This document shows positions 7,858 to 16,781 of a stretch of DNA of 64,000 bases, one piece after another. The position numbers and the translations under genes are program-made. Location: NCBI RefSeq assembly GCF_004570345.1, contig NZ_SPQM01000009.1, positions 1-64,000 of the forward strand, written 5' to 3'. Under the pieces are notes generated by a model that was not told where the DNA came from, did not search any database, and saw only the letters and a list, made by a program, of their open reading frames with translations. Within the stretch, counting starts at the first letter, position 1. Each line of letters opens with the position of its first letter. Source of the DNA: Blastococcus sp. CT_GayMR20. GTDB taxonomy: Bacteria > Actinomycetota > Actinomycetes > Mycobacteriales > Geodermatophilaceae.

Positions 7858-9569
7858 AACGGTGACCTCAGCAGGTTGAGGACGATGAGCGCGGTGATGG
7901 CGAACACGACCAGCGTCGTCAGCGTCAGTCCGGCGCGCCGCCAGCTCCACCGCTGGATCCGCACCGGGGGCAACCGGTAGGGGAGCAGGCGCAGGAAGTC
8001 GCCGTGCAGGTCCCGTCCCTGCTGACGCAGCATCCGCCGCAGCTGGGAGGGCATGGTCAGCCCGCGGGTGGCGGCGAAGGCCTCCGCGATCTCCTCCTCC
8101 GAGAACTGCCGCCGGGCGCGCTGGTACACGCGTTCGGCGTCGGTGCGCAGGCCGAGCACCAGCATCATGTTGGCCAGGTCGACCGCCTGCCGCCAGGGAC
8201 TGGGCCGCACCTCCGCGAAGGCGGAGTCGATCACGAACAGGGTGCCGTCGCGCACGAGCAGGTTGGCCGGCTTGATGTCGCGGTGGGCCATGCCGATCTC
8301 CCACATCCGGCGTACCACGGCGAGCCCCTGGTCGATGATCGAGTCGTCGATCTCGGCCTCCCCGGCCTCCTTCGCCCCCGTGATGAACTCGGTGACCAGG
8401 AGGTACTCGCGCTCGGGGGTGATCTCCACGATGCCCAGCGGATGCGGCACCGGCAGCCCGGCGTCGGAGAACAGGCGCAGGATGTAGTCCTCGTACTGCA
8501 CCAGCCGCCGGACGCTGTGGAACGGCTTCTCGTCCTCCAGCTGGCCGTAGAGCAGGGCCCGACCGAGCTTGTACCAGCGGTCCGAGCGGACGTGCGTGGC
8601 GGCGTAGAGCTTGCCGAAGATGCAGCTCTCGTCGGCGCCCGAGGTGCTGTCGGCCTTGACCGTGATCCGCAGGGGCGTCGACCCGCCGGAGCCGGACAAC
8701 CCGAACGGCTCGACGGCCGTCGCGAGCACGCCCAGCTGGTCCTGCAGAGCCCGGATGATCGCCTCACCGCGGTCGCCCGACACGTCGAGGTGGGCCGGCC
8801 GCGCCCGGCTGTACCGCACCGGGTAGACGGCGTTCGGGGTCAGCATCCGGAAGGCGGCCAGCGGCGCGGCGACGCCGAGGACCACGCCGGCGAGGATGCC
8901 GGTGGGGTGGTCCTGGGCGAGGTACAGGCGCGACAGCGCGGTGAGGACCAGGATGCCCGCCACCGTCCACTTGCCCACGGTGCGCCAGCGCCCGGGCGGC
9001 ACGAGGGCGTAGATGGTGCTGACCAGGAAGCACGCCAGCACGGTCATCGGCAGGGACGGCATCGAGAAGCCCGACCACTCCCCGATCACCTCGACGCCGT
9101 ACGGACGGGGGCGCACCAGCGTGGTGGTCAGCGTCGCCGCGAGGTTGACGACGAGCAGACCGACGCCGAGCCACACGAACAGGTGCCGCCACCGCCGGAA
9201 GACCACCAGGAGCACGAGGTTGCTCAGCCAGATGACGTGGATGGCCTTGACGCTGGCCAGGAGCCCGGCCGCCTCGGCCACGCGGGTGAGCCAGGGTGTC
9301 CGGACCTCGCTGAACGCCTGCAGGATCCGCGTGTCCAGGACGTCGAAGGCGCTGACCGTCCCGGTCGCGACGACCACGATCCAGGCGACCAGGACCACGG
9401 CGCTGAGGAACAGCCAGAACTTGCCCGAGGCGTTCAGGTGCCGGGGCAGCGGGGGTGGTTCACCCGAGGGACGGCGCCGGCGCCGGACGCGCGCGATCGC
9501 AGGGGGAGCGGGCCGCGGTACCGGGACTGCTGGCCCCGGGCCGGGCGGCGCCTGCGGCAGCGTGGCCAT
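7854..9569 (-). CDS. PAP2-like membrane domain fused to a protein-kinase-like domain
   Basis: 571 aa. The N-terminal half (about residues 50-240) is a PAP2-type membrane domain with RPRP (153-156) and SRLYLAQDHPTG (213 on), but the middle PSGH motif reads PSLP (171-174), losing the usual His. The C-terminal half (about 290-530) is kinase-like: HRDIKPAN (429-436) and VIDSA (Asp448) match the catalytic loop and the metal-binding Asp, and a final hydrophobic helix ends the protein. It resembles lipopolysaccharide-kinase/RIO-like folds more than classical PknB kinases. First gene of the coupled operon; the start is 101 bp from a divergent binding-protein gene. Phosphotransfer to a lipid or glycan is inferred. 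Confidence 0.78.
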   Translation of the reverse strand: MATLPQAPPGPGPAVPVPRPAPPAIARVRRRRRPSGEPPPLPRHLNASGKFWLFLSAVVLVAWIVVVATGTVSAFDVLDTRILQAFSEVRTPWLTRVAEAAGLLASVKAIHVIWLSNLVLLVVFRRWRHLFVWLGVGLLVVNLAATLTTTLVRPRPYGVEVIGEWSGFSMPSLPMTVLACFLVSTIYALVPPGRWRTVGKWTVAGILVLTALSRLYLAQDHPTGILAGVVLGVAAPLAAFRMLTPNAVYPVRYSRARPAHLDVSGDRGEAIIRALQDQLGVLATAVEPFGLSGSGGSTPLRITVKADSTSGADESCIFGKLYAATHVRSDRWYKLGRALLYGQLEDEKPFHSVRRLVQYEDYILRLFSDAGLPVPHPLGIVEITPEREYLLVTEFITGAKEAGEAEIDDSIIDQGLAVVRRMWEIGMAHRDIKPANLLVRDGTLFVIDSAFAEVRPSPWRQAVDLANMMLVLGLRTDAERVYQRARRQFSEEEIAEAFAATRGLTMPSQLRRMLRQQGRDLHGDFLRLLPYRLPPVRIQRWSWRRAGLTLTTLVVFAITALIVLNLLRSPL

Positions 9570-9670
9570 GACCGGGATGCTCCACCAGGAAGCGGGCCGA
9601 GACCATCCCCTTTCGTCCCGCCCGGCGTTACCGTGGCCCCGCTCGCGCCCCGGCCCGGGAGGAGGGGGTC

Positions 9671-10576
9671 GTGCGACACCGACCCGCCGCGTTCCTGGCT
9701 GCCCTGCTCATCGCGGTGCTCACCGCGTGCGGTTCGGGCACACCGGCGCCGAACGGGCCTCCCACGGAGGTCCGCTTCGCCTCCTACGACTTCCCCGAGA
9801 ACCAGATCCTCACCGAGGTGTACGCGGAGGCTGCCCGGCGGGCCGGCCTGCCGGTCTCGGTCGTGCACGGGGTCGGCACCCGGGAGGTGGTGGCTCCCGC
9901 GCTGATGCAGGGGGTCGTGGACGTCGTCGTCGACTACCTGGGGACGGCGCTGGCGTTCAACCGGCCCTCGGCGGCGGGCCTCTCGCGGGAGCCGGTGGCG
10001 ATGCGCGCCGTCCTCAGCCGGACCCTGGGTGGCCGGGGGGTGCTCGTGCTGAACGCCGGCCAGGCCGAGGACCAGAACGGCTTCGCCGTGACCACCGCCT
10101 TCGCCGCGGGGCGCGGCGTCGCGCGCCTGTCGGACCTCGCCGACCTGGCGCCGGAGCTCACCTTCGGCGGGCCGCCCGAATGCCCTGACCGCCCGTTCTG
10201 CCTCAAGGGCCTCGAGGACGTCTACGGCCTGCAGTTCGGCGAGGTCCGCGCCATGCCGTCCCGCGCCGCGACGGTCGAGGCGCTGCTCGCCGGTGACATC
10301 GACGTCGGACTGCTGGAGACGACCGACGCCCGGCTGGCGGTGGCGCCCATCCAGCTGCTGATCGACGACCGCGACCTGCAGCCGCCGGAGAACGTCGTCC
10401 CCCTCGTGCGGGCCGACGCCCTCGACCGCTGGGGCGGGGAGCTCCGGACGGCGCTGGACGAGGTCAGCGCGCGGCTGACGACCAACGACCTCGTCCAGCT
10501 GAACAGGGCCGTGGAGATCGACGGACTCACCCCGGAGGAGGCCGCCGAGGAGTGGTGGAACGCGTTCGACGGGTGA
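9671..10576 (+). CDS. OpuAC/ProX-type substrate-binding lipoprotein
   Basis: 301 aa starting at GTG 9671, after a purine-rich GGAGGAGGGGG ribosome site. The signal peptide ends in a LTAC lipobox. The mature part matches glycine betaine/choline-type ABC binding proteins (VRFASYDFPENQILTEVYAEA near the N-terminus, VDYLGTALAF, DIDVGLLETTDAR). No permease or ATPase gene is adjacent, so it is an orphan here. A TACCGT hexamer at 9629 could be its -10 element. The osmolyte ligand is inferred from the family only. Confidence 0.82.
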   Translation: MRHRPAAFLAALLIAVLTACGSGTPAPNGPPTEVRFASYDFPENQILTEVYAEAARRAGLPVSVVHGVGTREVVAPALMQGVVDVVVDYLGTALAFNRPSAAGLSREPVAMRAVLSRTLGGRGVLVLNAGQAEDQNGFAVTTAFAAGRGVARLSDLADLAPELTFGGPPECPDRPFCLKGLEDVYGLQFGEVRAMPSRAATVEALLAGDIDVGLLETTDARLAVAPIQLLIDDRDLQPPENVVPLVRADALDRWGGELRTALDEVSARLTTNDLVQLNRAVEIDGLTPEEAAEEWWNAFDG

Positions 10577-10593
10577 TGAGGCATCGTGGAGCG

Positions 10594-11264
10594 ATGCCCA
10601 CGCTCGACCGTCAGGACGCCGTCTTCCTTCTCGAGCTCGGGGACGGTGAGAACCGGTTCCACCCCGACTGGATCGCCTCCGTCGACGCGGCCCTGGAGCA
10701 GGTGGAGCAGGCCGAGGGACCGCGTGCCCTGGTGACGACCGCCAGCGGCAAGTTCTTCTCGAACGGCCTGGACCTGGACTGGCTCTCCGGTCACTCCGAC
10801 CAGCACGAGTCCTACATCCTCGGGGTCCACCGGCTGCTGGCGCGCGTCCTCGCCCTGCCGGTGATCACCGTGGCCGCGCTCCAGGGTCACACCTTCGCCG
10901 CAGGCGCCATGCTGTCGCTGGCCCACGACTTCCGGGTGATGCGGGCCGACCGCGGCTTCTGGTGCCTGCCCGAGGCCGACATAGGCCTCCCGTTCACCCG
11001 GGGGATGTCGCGCTGGTGCAGGCCCGGCTGACCCCGCAGACCGCGCACGAGGCCATGACCACCGGTCGCCGCTACGGCGGCACGGAGGCGCTCGCCGCGG
11101 CGATCGTGGACCACGCGGTCGACGAGGAGTCGGTGCGGACGACCGCCGTCGACCTCGCGCGGTCGATGACCGGCAAGGCCGGCCCGACCGTGGGGACCAT
11201 CAAGGTGCGCATGTACGAGCGCGTCCTGGAGCTCCTGCGCAGCCCGGACGACCACCGCGGCTGA
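10594..11264 (+). pseudogene. Enoyl-CoA hydratase/isomerase family gene with a frameshift
   Basis: From ATG 10594 the frame encodes a crotonase-fold protein (FFSNGLDLDWL, GHTFAAGAMLSLAHDFRVM, EADIGLPFTRGM), then hits a stop at 11029. A second frame continues the family with ALVQARLTPQTAHEAM to a stop at 11264. Restoring one G in the ATGTCGCGC stretch at about 11005-11013 would give GMSALVQARL and a single protein of about 223 aa. So this is a one-base deletion, real or a sequencing error. The intact relative would act in fatty-acid beta-oxidation, like the acyl-CoA dehydrogenase encoded convergently next to it. Confidence 0.8.
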
Positions 11265-11271
11265 TCCGTGT

Positions 11272-12456
11272 TCAGACGATCGCGCCGCGGCCCGTGATGG
11301 CCCGCCCGACGATCAGGGTGTTCACCTCGCGGGTGCCCTCGTAGGAGTAGATCGCCTCGGCGTCGGCGACGAACCGGCCGACGTTGTGCTCCAGCAGGAT
11401 GCCGTTGCCGCCCATGAGCTCCCGGGCCCAGCCGACGGTCTCCCGCATGCGGACGGTGCTGAACGCCTTCGCCAGCGACGCCTGCTCGTCGGTCATCCGC
11501 CCGGCGTCCTGGAGCTGGGAGAGCCGGGCGCACAGGGCCGCCGAGGCGGTGATGTTGCCGAGCATGCGCACCAGCAGGTCCTGGACCAGCTGGAAGCTCG
11601 CGATCGGCTTGCCGAACTGGGTGCGCTCGTTGGCGTAGCGCAGCGCGTGCTCGTAGGCCCCCCGCGAGCAGCCCACCGCCGACCACGCGACACCGGCCCG
11701 CGTCATCTTCAGCACCTTGGCGGTGTCCTTGAAGGAGTTGGCCTCCTGGAGACGGTTCTCCTCCGGCACCCGCACCCCGTCCAGGGTGATCAGCGCGTTC
11801 TGCACGGCGCGCAGCGCGATCTTGTCCTCGAGGTCGACGGTGGTGAAGCCCTCGGTGCCCTGCTCGACGACGAAGCCCAGCACCCGCTGCGTCTCCACGT
11901 CCTGCGCCCAGATCATGACGAGGTCGGCGAAGCTGGCGTTGCCGATCCACTTCTTCTGCCCGTCCAGCACCCACGTGTCGCCGTCCCGGCGGGCCTTGGT
12001 CTGCAGGCCGCGGGCGACGTCGGAGCCGGAGTCGGGCTCGGTCAGGCCGAACGCGCCGATCAGCTCCATGCGCGCCATGGCCGGGAGCCAGCGTTCCTTC
12101 TGCTCCTCGGACCCGCAGAGGTAGATGCTCCCCATCGCGAGGCCGCCGTGGACGCCCATGAACGTGGAGATGGACGGGTCGCCGCGCGAGAGCTCCATGG
12201 CGATCATGCCGTCGAGCAGCGTCGACTTCCCGGGGCAGCCGTACCCGGAGTAGGGCGTGCCCGCGATCCCCAGCTTGGCGATCCCCGGGATGAGGTGGCG
12301 GGGGGTCTCCGCCCGCGTCCAGTACTCGTTGATGATCGGCTGCACCTCGGTGTCCATGAACTCGCGCACCCGGTGCAGCAGCGCCCGGTCCTCGTCGTCC
12401 AGGAGGGCCTCGAGGTCGTAGAAGTCGGACGTGACGGCCTTGGGGTCGGCGTTCAT
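11272..12456 (-). CDS. Acyl-CoA dehydrogenase (glutaryl-CoA dehydrogenase-like)
   Basis: 394 aa, standard family length. FAD-binding and active-site landmarks are visible: FGLTEPDSGSD, WIGNASFAD, RTQFGKPIASFQ, MGGNGI and the C-terminal IYSYEGTREVNTLIVGRAITG carrying the expected catalytic glutamate. The C-terminal pattern is closest to glutaryl-CoA dehydrogenase-type enzymes (inference). Converges on the frameshifted crotonase gene with 7 bp between stops. The start at 12456 faces the hemerythrin gene across a 128-bp divergent promoter region. Confidence 0.88.
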   Translation of the reverse strand: MNADPKAVTSDFYDLEALLDDEDRALLHRVREFMDTEVQPIINEYWTRAETPRHLIPGIAKLGIAGTPYSGYGCPGKSTLLDGMIAMELSRGDPSISTFMGVHGGLAMGSIYLCGSEEQKERWLPAMARMELIGAFGLTEPDSGSDVARGLQTKARRDGDTWVLDGQKKWIGNASFADLVMIWAQDVETQRVLGFVVEQGTEGFTTVDLEDKIALRAVQNALITLDGVRVPEENRLQEANSFKDTAKVLKMTRAGVAWSAVGCSRGAYEHALRYANERTQFGKPIASFQLVQDLLVRMLGNITASAALCARLSQLQDAGRMTDEQASLAKAFSTVRMRETVGWARELMGGNGILLEHNVGRFVADAEAIYSYEGTREVNTLIVGRAITGRGAIV

Positions 12457-12584
12457 GGGAACTGCCTCTCTGCAGCGGGGACCTGCCGACCCCTACCCCG
12501 GACCAACCGGGACGCAACCGGCAGGCATGACCGGGAGCCCTCCCGGGAATCGAGCGGGCCCGACCTGCACCCGGAGGTGCCGCT

Positions 12585-13292
12585 GTGCCCCGTTCCATCG
12601 CCCACCAGAGCGTCGACGAGCTGGGCGGGCCGAGCAGTGTCCTGGTCCGGCAGCGCGCCGACCACGTCGAGCTCGACCGGCTGCTGACGGAACTCGACGG
12701 CTCCACCGGCAGCCGGCAGGAGGAGGTGCTGAACCGCATCGACCGGCTGGTGTTCAGCCACGCCTTCGCGGAGGAGACCGTGCTGTGGCCCGTCCTGCGC
12801 CGGGTCCTGCCGGACGGCGACGCGCTCACGCTGCAGGTCGAGAAGGAGCACCAGGAGGTCAACGAGCTGGTCAGCGCCCTCGAGCGGGACGGTCTGGACG
12901 ATCCCCGACGGCCCGCACGCCTGGCGCGGCTGGTCGAGGTCCTGCGCGAGGACGTCCGGGACGAGGAGGACGTGCTCTTCCCCCGGCTGCAGGAGGCGGT
13001 GGACGCCGAGGAGCTCCGCCGGCTCGGCCGCCGCTGGGCACTCATGCGGCGGCTGTCACCGACCCGGCCGCATCCCACCGTCTCGCGCCGGCCTCCGGGC
13101 AACGCGCTCTCGGGGTTGCCCCTGACCCTGCTCGACCGCACCAGGGACCTGGTGGACGCTGGCGTGCGCCGGGCCCCGCACCCGCTGGCGCCCGCCGGAC
13201 GCGCCGTCAGCCAGGCCCTGGCCGGTCTCGCCGGCCTGGTCGAGCGGATTCCGTCGTCCCGGGCAGGGGACGAGCCGCCCACCAGCCGCTGA
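12585..13292 (+). CDS. Hemerythrin (HHE) cation-binding domain protein
   Basis: 235 aa from GTG 12585. The helical N-terminal 150 residues carry spaced metal-ligand His/Glu positions: RADHVELDRLL, FSHAFAEETVLWP, EKEHQEVNEL and DEEDVLFPRL, as in di-iron HHE domains that sense or handle oxygen, NO or oxidants. The C-terminal 80 residues are less structured with a mildly hydrophobic helix. Divergent from the acyl-CoA dehydrogenase. Confidence 0.85.
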   Translation: MPRSIAHQSVDELGGPSSVLVRQRADHVELDRLLTELDGSTGSRQEEVLNRIDRLVFSHAFAEETVLWPVLRRVLPDGDALTLQVEKEHQEVNELVSALERDGLDDPRRPARLARLVEVLREDVRDEEDVLFPRLQEAVDAEELRRLGRRWALMRRLSPTRPHPTVSRRPPGNALSGLPLTLLDRTRDLVDAGVRRAPHPLAPAGRAVSQALAGLAGLVERIPSSRAGDEPPTSR

Positions 13293-13387
13293 GCGCACCA
13301 CCCCGAGCCGGTCGGGCGGGAGAACCAGGGGCGGATCCGGGTCTTTCCGGATGGTTGCCGCGGCCTGCGCTCGACAGGCTTCTGGGC

Positions 13388-13729
13388 ATGACCTCCACCC
13401 CGTTCCCCGCCCCTCCGTCCCCCGATCTCCCTCCCGCTCCGCCGCAGCCCGGGCGGCCGCCGCTGCGCCGGAGCGGCACCGACCGCATGCTCGGCGGCGT
13501 CTCCGGCGGCCTCGCCGAGCACACCGGCATCGACGCGGTGCTCTGGCGGGTCGGCTTCGTGGCCCTGACCCTCGCCGGCGGCTCCGGCATCCTGCTCTAC
13601 CTGCTGCTGTGGGTGCTGCTGCCCTCCGGCCCCCTCCGCCCGGGGGACGAGCCGCGTCCCGTCGACCGGGCGGTCGACCGCCTGCACACCGCCGTCTCGA
13701 CCCTGGGGACGACCCCTCGGCAGCGGTGA
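13388..13729 (+). CDS. PspC-domain membrane protein
   Basis: 113 aa. After a Pro-rich N-terminus, the segment LRRSGTDRMLGGVSGGLAEHTGID and the hydrophobic helix that follows (WRVGFVALTLAGGSGILLYLLLWVLLP) are typical of PspC, a small envelope-stress membrane protein. The left arm of the giant inverted repeat begins no later than residue 62 of this gene (base 13572), because the mirrored copy runs off the window end. Converges on the YihY-family gene with a strong hairpin between. Confidence 0.85.
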   Translation: MTSTPFPAPPSPDLPPAPPQPGRPPLRRSGTDRMLGGVSGGLAEHTGIDAVLWRVGFVALTLAGGSGILLYLLLWVLLPSGPLRPGDEPRPVDRAVDRLHTAVSTLGTTPRQR

Positions 13730-13740
13730 CCCCCGGACGT

Positions 13741-13779
13741 GCGAGCGCCCCCGGGTCCACCGGTACCGGGGGCGCTCGC
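13741..13779. terminator. Bidirectional hairpin between pspC and yihY-like gene
   Basis: Perfect 14-bp GC-rich stem (13741-13754 with 13766-13779) and an 11-nt loop, placed between two convergent stops. No long T tract, as usual in actinobacteria. Confidence 0.75.
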
Positions 13780-13802
13780 CTGCGGTGCTACGACCGGACG
13801 AC

Positions 13803-14837
13803 TCAGGTCGTCTGCTGGGGCTTCGGGTCCTCCCGGGCGTCCAGCTGGATCTCCTTGTCCGCCCGCGGCACGCCCTCCTTCAGCTCCTTGGTCCGCTCGA
13901 TCTCGGCGTCCAGCTCGATGCCGAACAGCAGCGCCAGGTTGATCAGCCAGAACCAGATCAGGAAGACGATCACCCCGGCCAGCGTCCCGTAGGTCTTGTT
14001 GTAGCTGCCGAAGTTGCCCACGTAGAACGCGAACAGCGCCGAGGCGACGATCGCCACCACGATGGCGACGCCGGCTCCGGGGCTGACCCACTTGAAGCCG
14101 CGCAGCCGGACATTGGGGGTCGCGTAGTAGAGGACGGCGATCATCAGCGCCAGGAGCACGAGGACGACCGGCCACTTGATGACGTTCCAGACCGTCTGAC
14201 CCGTCTCACCGATGCTCATGGCCTGCCCGATCGCATCGACGACCGGGCCGCTGAGCACGAGCGTGGCCAGGATCAGGGCAGCGAACAGGATGCCGATGAG
14301 GGTCACCAGCAGCTGCAGTGGCTTGAGCTTCCAGATCTTGCGGCCTTCGGGCGTCTCGTAGACCACGTTCGCCGCGCGGGTGAAGGCTCCGACGTAGCCC
14401 GAGGCCGACCACACGGCGCCGGCCAGACCGAGGATCAGGCCGAAGCCGGCAGCGCTGTCGTTGCGCGCCAGCTGGTCGATCACCGGGGTGAGGGCGTCGG
14501 AGGCACTGCCGGGGACGACGGAGGTGAGCGCGTCGGTCAGCTTCTGCGGGTCGACCAGCAGCCCGATGATGGAGAGCAGCGCGACCAGCGCGGGGAACAG
14601 CGCGAGGACGCCGTAGTAGGTGAGCGCGGCGGCCCAGTCGGTGAGGTTGTCCTCGCTGAACTCCTTGAGGGTGCGCTTGATCGTCCCGCCGGTGGTCGGC
14701 TTCGGGTCGGCGCCGGTCGGGGCGTAGTCCGCCCGCGTCCCGCTGATCTCGTCGGTCTGGGGCGCGGGGTCGCCGGAGGCCGCGCGGTTCCGGTCGGACT
14801 GTGCGTCCGCCGTGCGGCTGTGGGAGCCGGTGGCCAT
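13803..14837 (-). CDS. YihY/UPF0761 family membrane protein
   Basis: 344 aa from ATG 14837 (an earlier ATG at 14903 is less likely). A hydrophilic N-terminus of about 70 aa precedes the YihY (BrkB-like) core: DNLTDWAAALTYYGVLALFP, a membrane block with six or so helices, WSASGYVGAFTRAANVVYE and KTYGTLAGVIVFLIWFWL. Often mis-annotated as ribonuclease BN; the true role is unknown. The tail is charged. Convergent with pspC. Confidence 0.87.
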   Translation of the reverse strand: MATGSHSRTADAQSDRNRAASGDPAPQTDEISGTRADYAPTGADPKPTTGGTIKRTLKEFSEDNLTDWAAALTYYGVLALFPALVALLSIIGLLVDPQKLTDALTSVVPGSASDALTPVIDQLARNDSAAGFGLILGLAGAVWSASGYVGAFTRAANVVYETPEGRKIWKLKPLQLLVTLIGILFAALILATLVLSGPVVDAIGQAMSIGETGQTVWNVIKWPVVLVLLALMIAVLYYATPNVRLRGFKWVSPGAGVAIVVAIVASALFAFYVGNFGSYNKTYGTLAGVIVFLIWFWLINLALLFGIELDAEIERTKELKEGVPRADKEIQLDAREDPKPQQTT

Positions 14838-14924
14838 GTGATGGTCCTTGTCGTCAGGCGGAGGGAAGTCGGCTGTCCGGTTCCCCGGACGGACCCCTTC
14901 CATGCCGGACGCGCCGGTAACGGT

Positions 14925-16430
14925 TCAGCGAAGCCCGGAGACGGGGGACCACTCGCCCGCGCGCGCGGTCGCCTCCTCGACGGCGGCCAGCCGGTCCGGC
15001 CGCCGCCCGGTGCCGGCCCGGCGGTCGGCCACGATGCCGGCGAACGCGACCAGGACGACCGCGGCCGATGCGACCGCCCCGATCAGGGCCACCTGGGTGT
15101 ACGCGACGTCGCGCGGGAAGCCGGTCGCCGGGTCGAGACTTGCCGCGATGAGGGTCACCGCCACGGTGCTGCCGAGGGCCTGGCCGACCGATCGGGCGAT
15201 CGAGTTGACCGCGTTGGCCACCCCGGTCTCGTCCTCGTCGACAGCCTGCACGACCGTCGCGGGGAGGGCGGCGTAGGCGACGGTCACCGCCAGCTGCGTG
15301 AGCAGCCCCGCCAGGACGACCGACCACGGCACGCCGCGGTACAGCGCGAGGAGCAGGAAGCCCGCGACCCCGGACAGGGCGCCGGCCAGCAGCGTGGGGA
15401 GGGCGCCCAGGCGGGTCACCACCCGGCCGGCGAACGGGGCGACGACGATCCCGGCGATCCCGCCCGGCAGCAGGTAGACCACCGACGCCTCGAGGATCGA
15501 CGCACCGAAGCCGTAGCCGGTCACCCCCGGCGGGGCCTGTACGTACTGGAGGATCGCGAGGAACGACGCGAACAGTGCGACGCCGGTCATGAGGCCGGCG
15601 ATGTTCGGGACGATCGTCCGCCGGTCGGCCAGCATCGCGGGCCGCACCAGTGGTTGTGCTGTCCGCCGCTGCAGGACGACCCAGCCGGCGAGCACCGCAG
15701 CGGACGCTCCCAGGCAACCGACGACCCCGGGCGAGCCCCAGCCCCAGACGTTGCCCTGCGACAGCGGCAGCAGCAGGAGGACCAGCCCGGCGCCGAGGAC
15801 GACCGCGCCCCACCAGTCGACCCGCCCGGTCCCGGTCGACGGGCGGCGCGGCAGCACCCGGGCCGCCAGGGCCAGCGACACGAGCGTGACACCGAGGCCG
15901 ATCCAGAACGGACGGCGGTAGTCGCCGCCGTCGCCGACGAGCAGGCCGGTGGCGACCAGGCCCGCGACGCCGCCGACGGCCAGCGTGCTGCTCACGACGG
16001 CCATCGCGACGCTCAGCCGGGCTTCCGGGACCTCGCGGCGCAGCACGCTCATCGACAGCGGGAAGAGCCCGTAGGAGGCGCCCTGCAGGATCCGGCCGAC
16101 GAGCAGCAGGGGCAGCGAGGTCGTGAGGACGGCCAGCAGCGTGCCGACGGCGACGGCGGCGAGGATGCCGAGGATCACCGGCCGCTCGCCGCGCAGGTCG
16201 CCGAGCCGGCCGAGAACCGGCGTGAGGACGGCGGCGGCGAGCAGGTTGGCGGTCAGCACCCACCCGGCGGCACCGGGGGAGACGTCCAGCTGCTGCTCGA
16301 TCGCGCCGAGCACCGGGACGACGAGGCTCTGCAGCAGCGACAAGGTGGTGACGCCGAGGGACAGTGCCAGGACGAGCAGGCCGGTCCTGGTCGCGGGTGC
16401 CGCCGCCGAGGTCTCCGGTCGCGGGGGCAC
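14925..16430 (-). CDS. MFS transporter, DHA2-like
   Basis: 501 aa from GTG 16430, roughly 14 hydrophobic helices. MFS motif A-like GRLGDLRGERPV follows helix 2; LVGRILQGASYGLFPL resembles the motif of drug:H+ antiporters. Probably exports small hydrophobic compounds; the substrate is unknown. No local regulator is adjacent. Stop 87 bp from the YihY start. Confidence 0.85.
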   Translation of the reverse strand: MPPRPETSAAAPATRTGLLVLALSLGVTTLSLLQSLVVPVLGAIEQQLDVSPGAAGWVLTANLLAAAVLTPVLGRLGDLRGERPVILGILAAVAVGTLLAVLTTSLPLLLVGRILQGASYGLFPLSMSVLRREVPEARLSVAMAVVSSTLAVGGVAGLVATGLLVGDGGDYRRPFWIGLGVTLVSLALAARVLPRRPSTGTGRVDWWGAVVLGAGLVLLLLPLSQGNVWGWGSPGVVGCLGASAAVLAGWVVLQRRTAQPLVRPAMLADRRTIVPNIAGLMTGVALFASFLAILQYVQAPPGVTGYGFGASILEASVVYLLPGGIAGIVVAPFAGRVVTRLGALPTLLAGALSGVAGFLLLALYRGVPWSVVLAGLLTQLAVTVAYAALPATVVQAVDEDETGVANAVNSIARSVGQALGSTVAVTLIAASLDPATGFPRDVAYTQVALIGAVASAAVVLVAFAGIVADRRAGTGRRPDRLAAVEEATARAGEWSPVSGLR

Positions 16431-16622
16431 GCATCGATGACACCACGCCGCCGCGGCGCCCGGGACGCGGCCCCGTGGCGGTACCTGCAGTGAAGTCAGT
16501 CACACACGGTCAGGGGAAGTACACGAATTGACGATTAGCACCTCACTTCGCGGGGGACACAGTTCCCCGACGACGTGATCCGCCCCTGACCCGGCGGACC
16601 CGACTTGTGGGGGAAAGAACTG

Positions 16623-16781
16623 ATGGTGCTGGCCGTGACCCTGCTGGGGTTCTTCCTGCTGACGGCCCTGGTGATCGCGATGGGCGCCTCGTCCACCGCC
16701 CGCTACGAGCGCGAGCGCGACGAGCGGGCGATGAGCCCGCACCACGCCGCGGCCGAGGCGGTCGGAGCGGTGACCGCTTAG
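16623..16781 (+). CDS. Small single-helix membrane protein, 52 aa
   Basis: ATG 16623 preceded by GGGGGAAAG at a good Shine-Dalgarno distance. One membrane helix (LAVTLLGFFLLTALVIAMGA) followed by a charged tail (RYERERDERAMSPHH). Its stop abuts the stop of the convergent acyl-CoA dehydrogenase (16782). Upstream, 16431-16622 is a divergent promoter region shared with the MFS gene. Function unknown. Confidence 0.6.
   Translation: MVLAVTLLGFFLLTALVIAMGASSTARYERERDERAMSPHHAAAEAVGAVTA

Noticed and set aside
9671..10576. Complete osmoprotectant ABC transporter operon
   Set aside because: Only the binding lipoprotein is present; the neighbouring genes are unrelated.
13785..16493. 902-codon open frame antisense to the YihY-like and MFS genes (and its mirror)
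   Set aside because: Runs across two real genes and their intergenic region; low-complexity translation typical of an antisense frame.
16431..16622. Riboswitch upstream of the 52-aa membrane protein
   Set aside because: Some short pairings are visible, but no known riboswitch core sequence could be matched.
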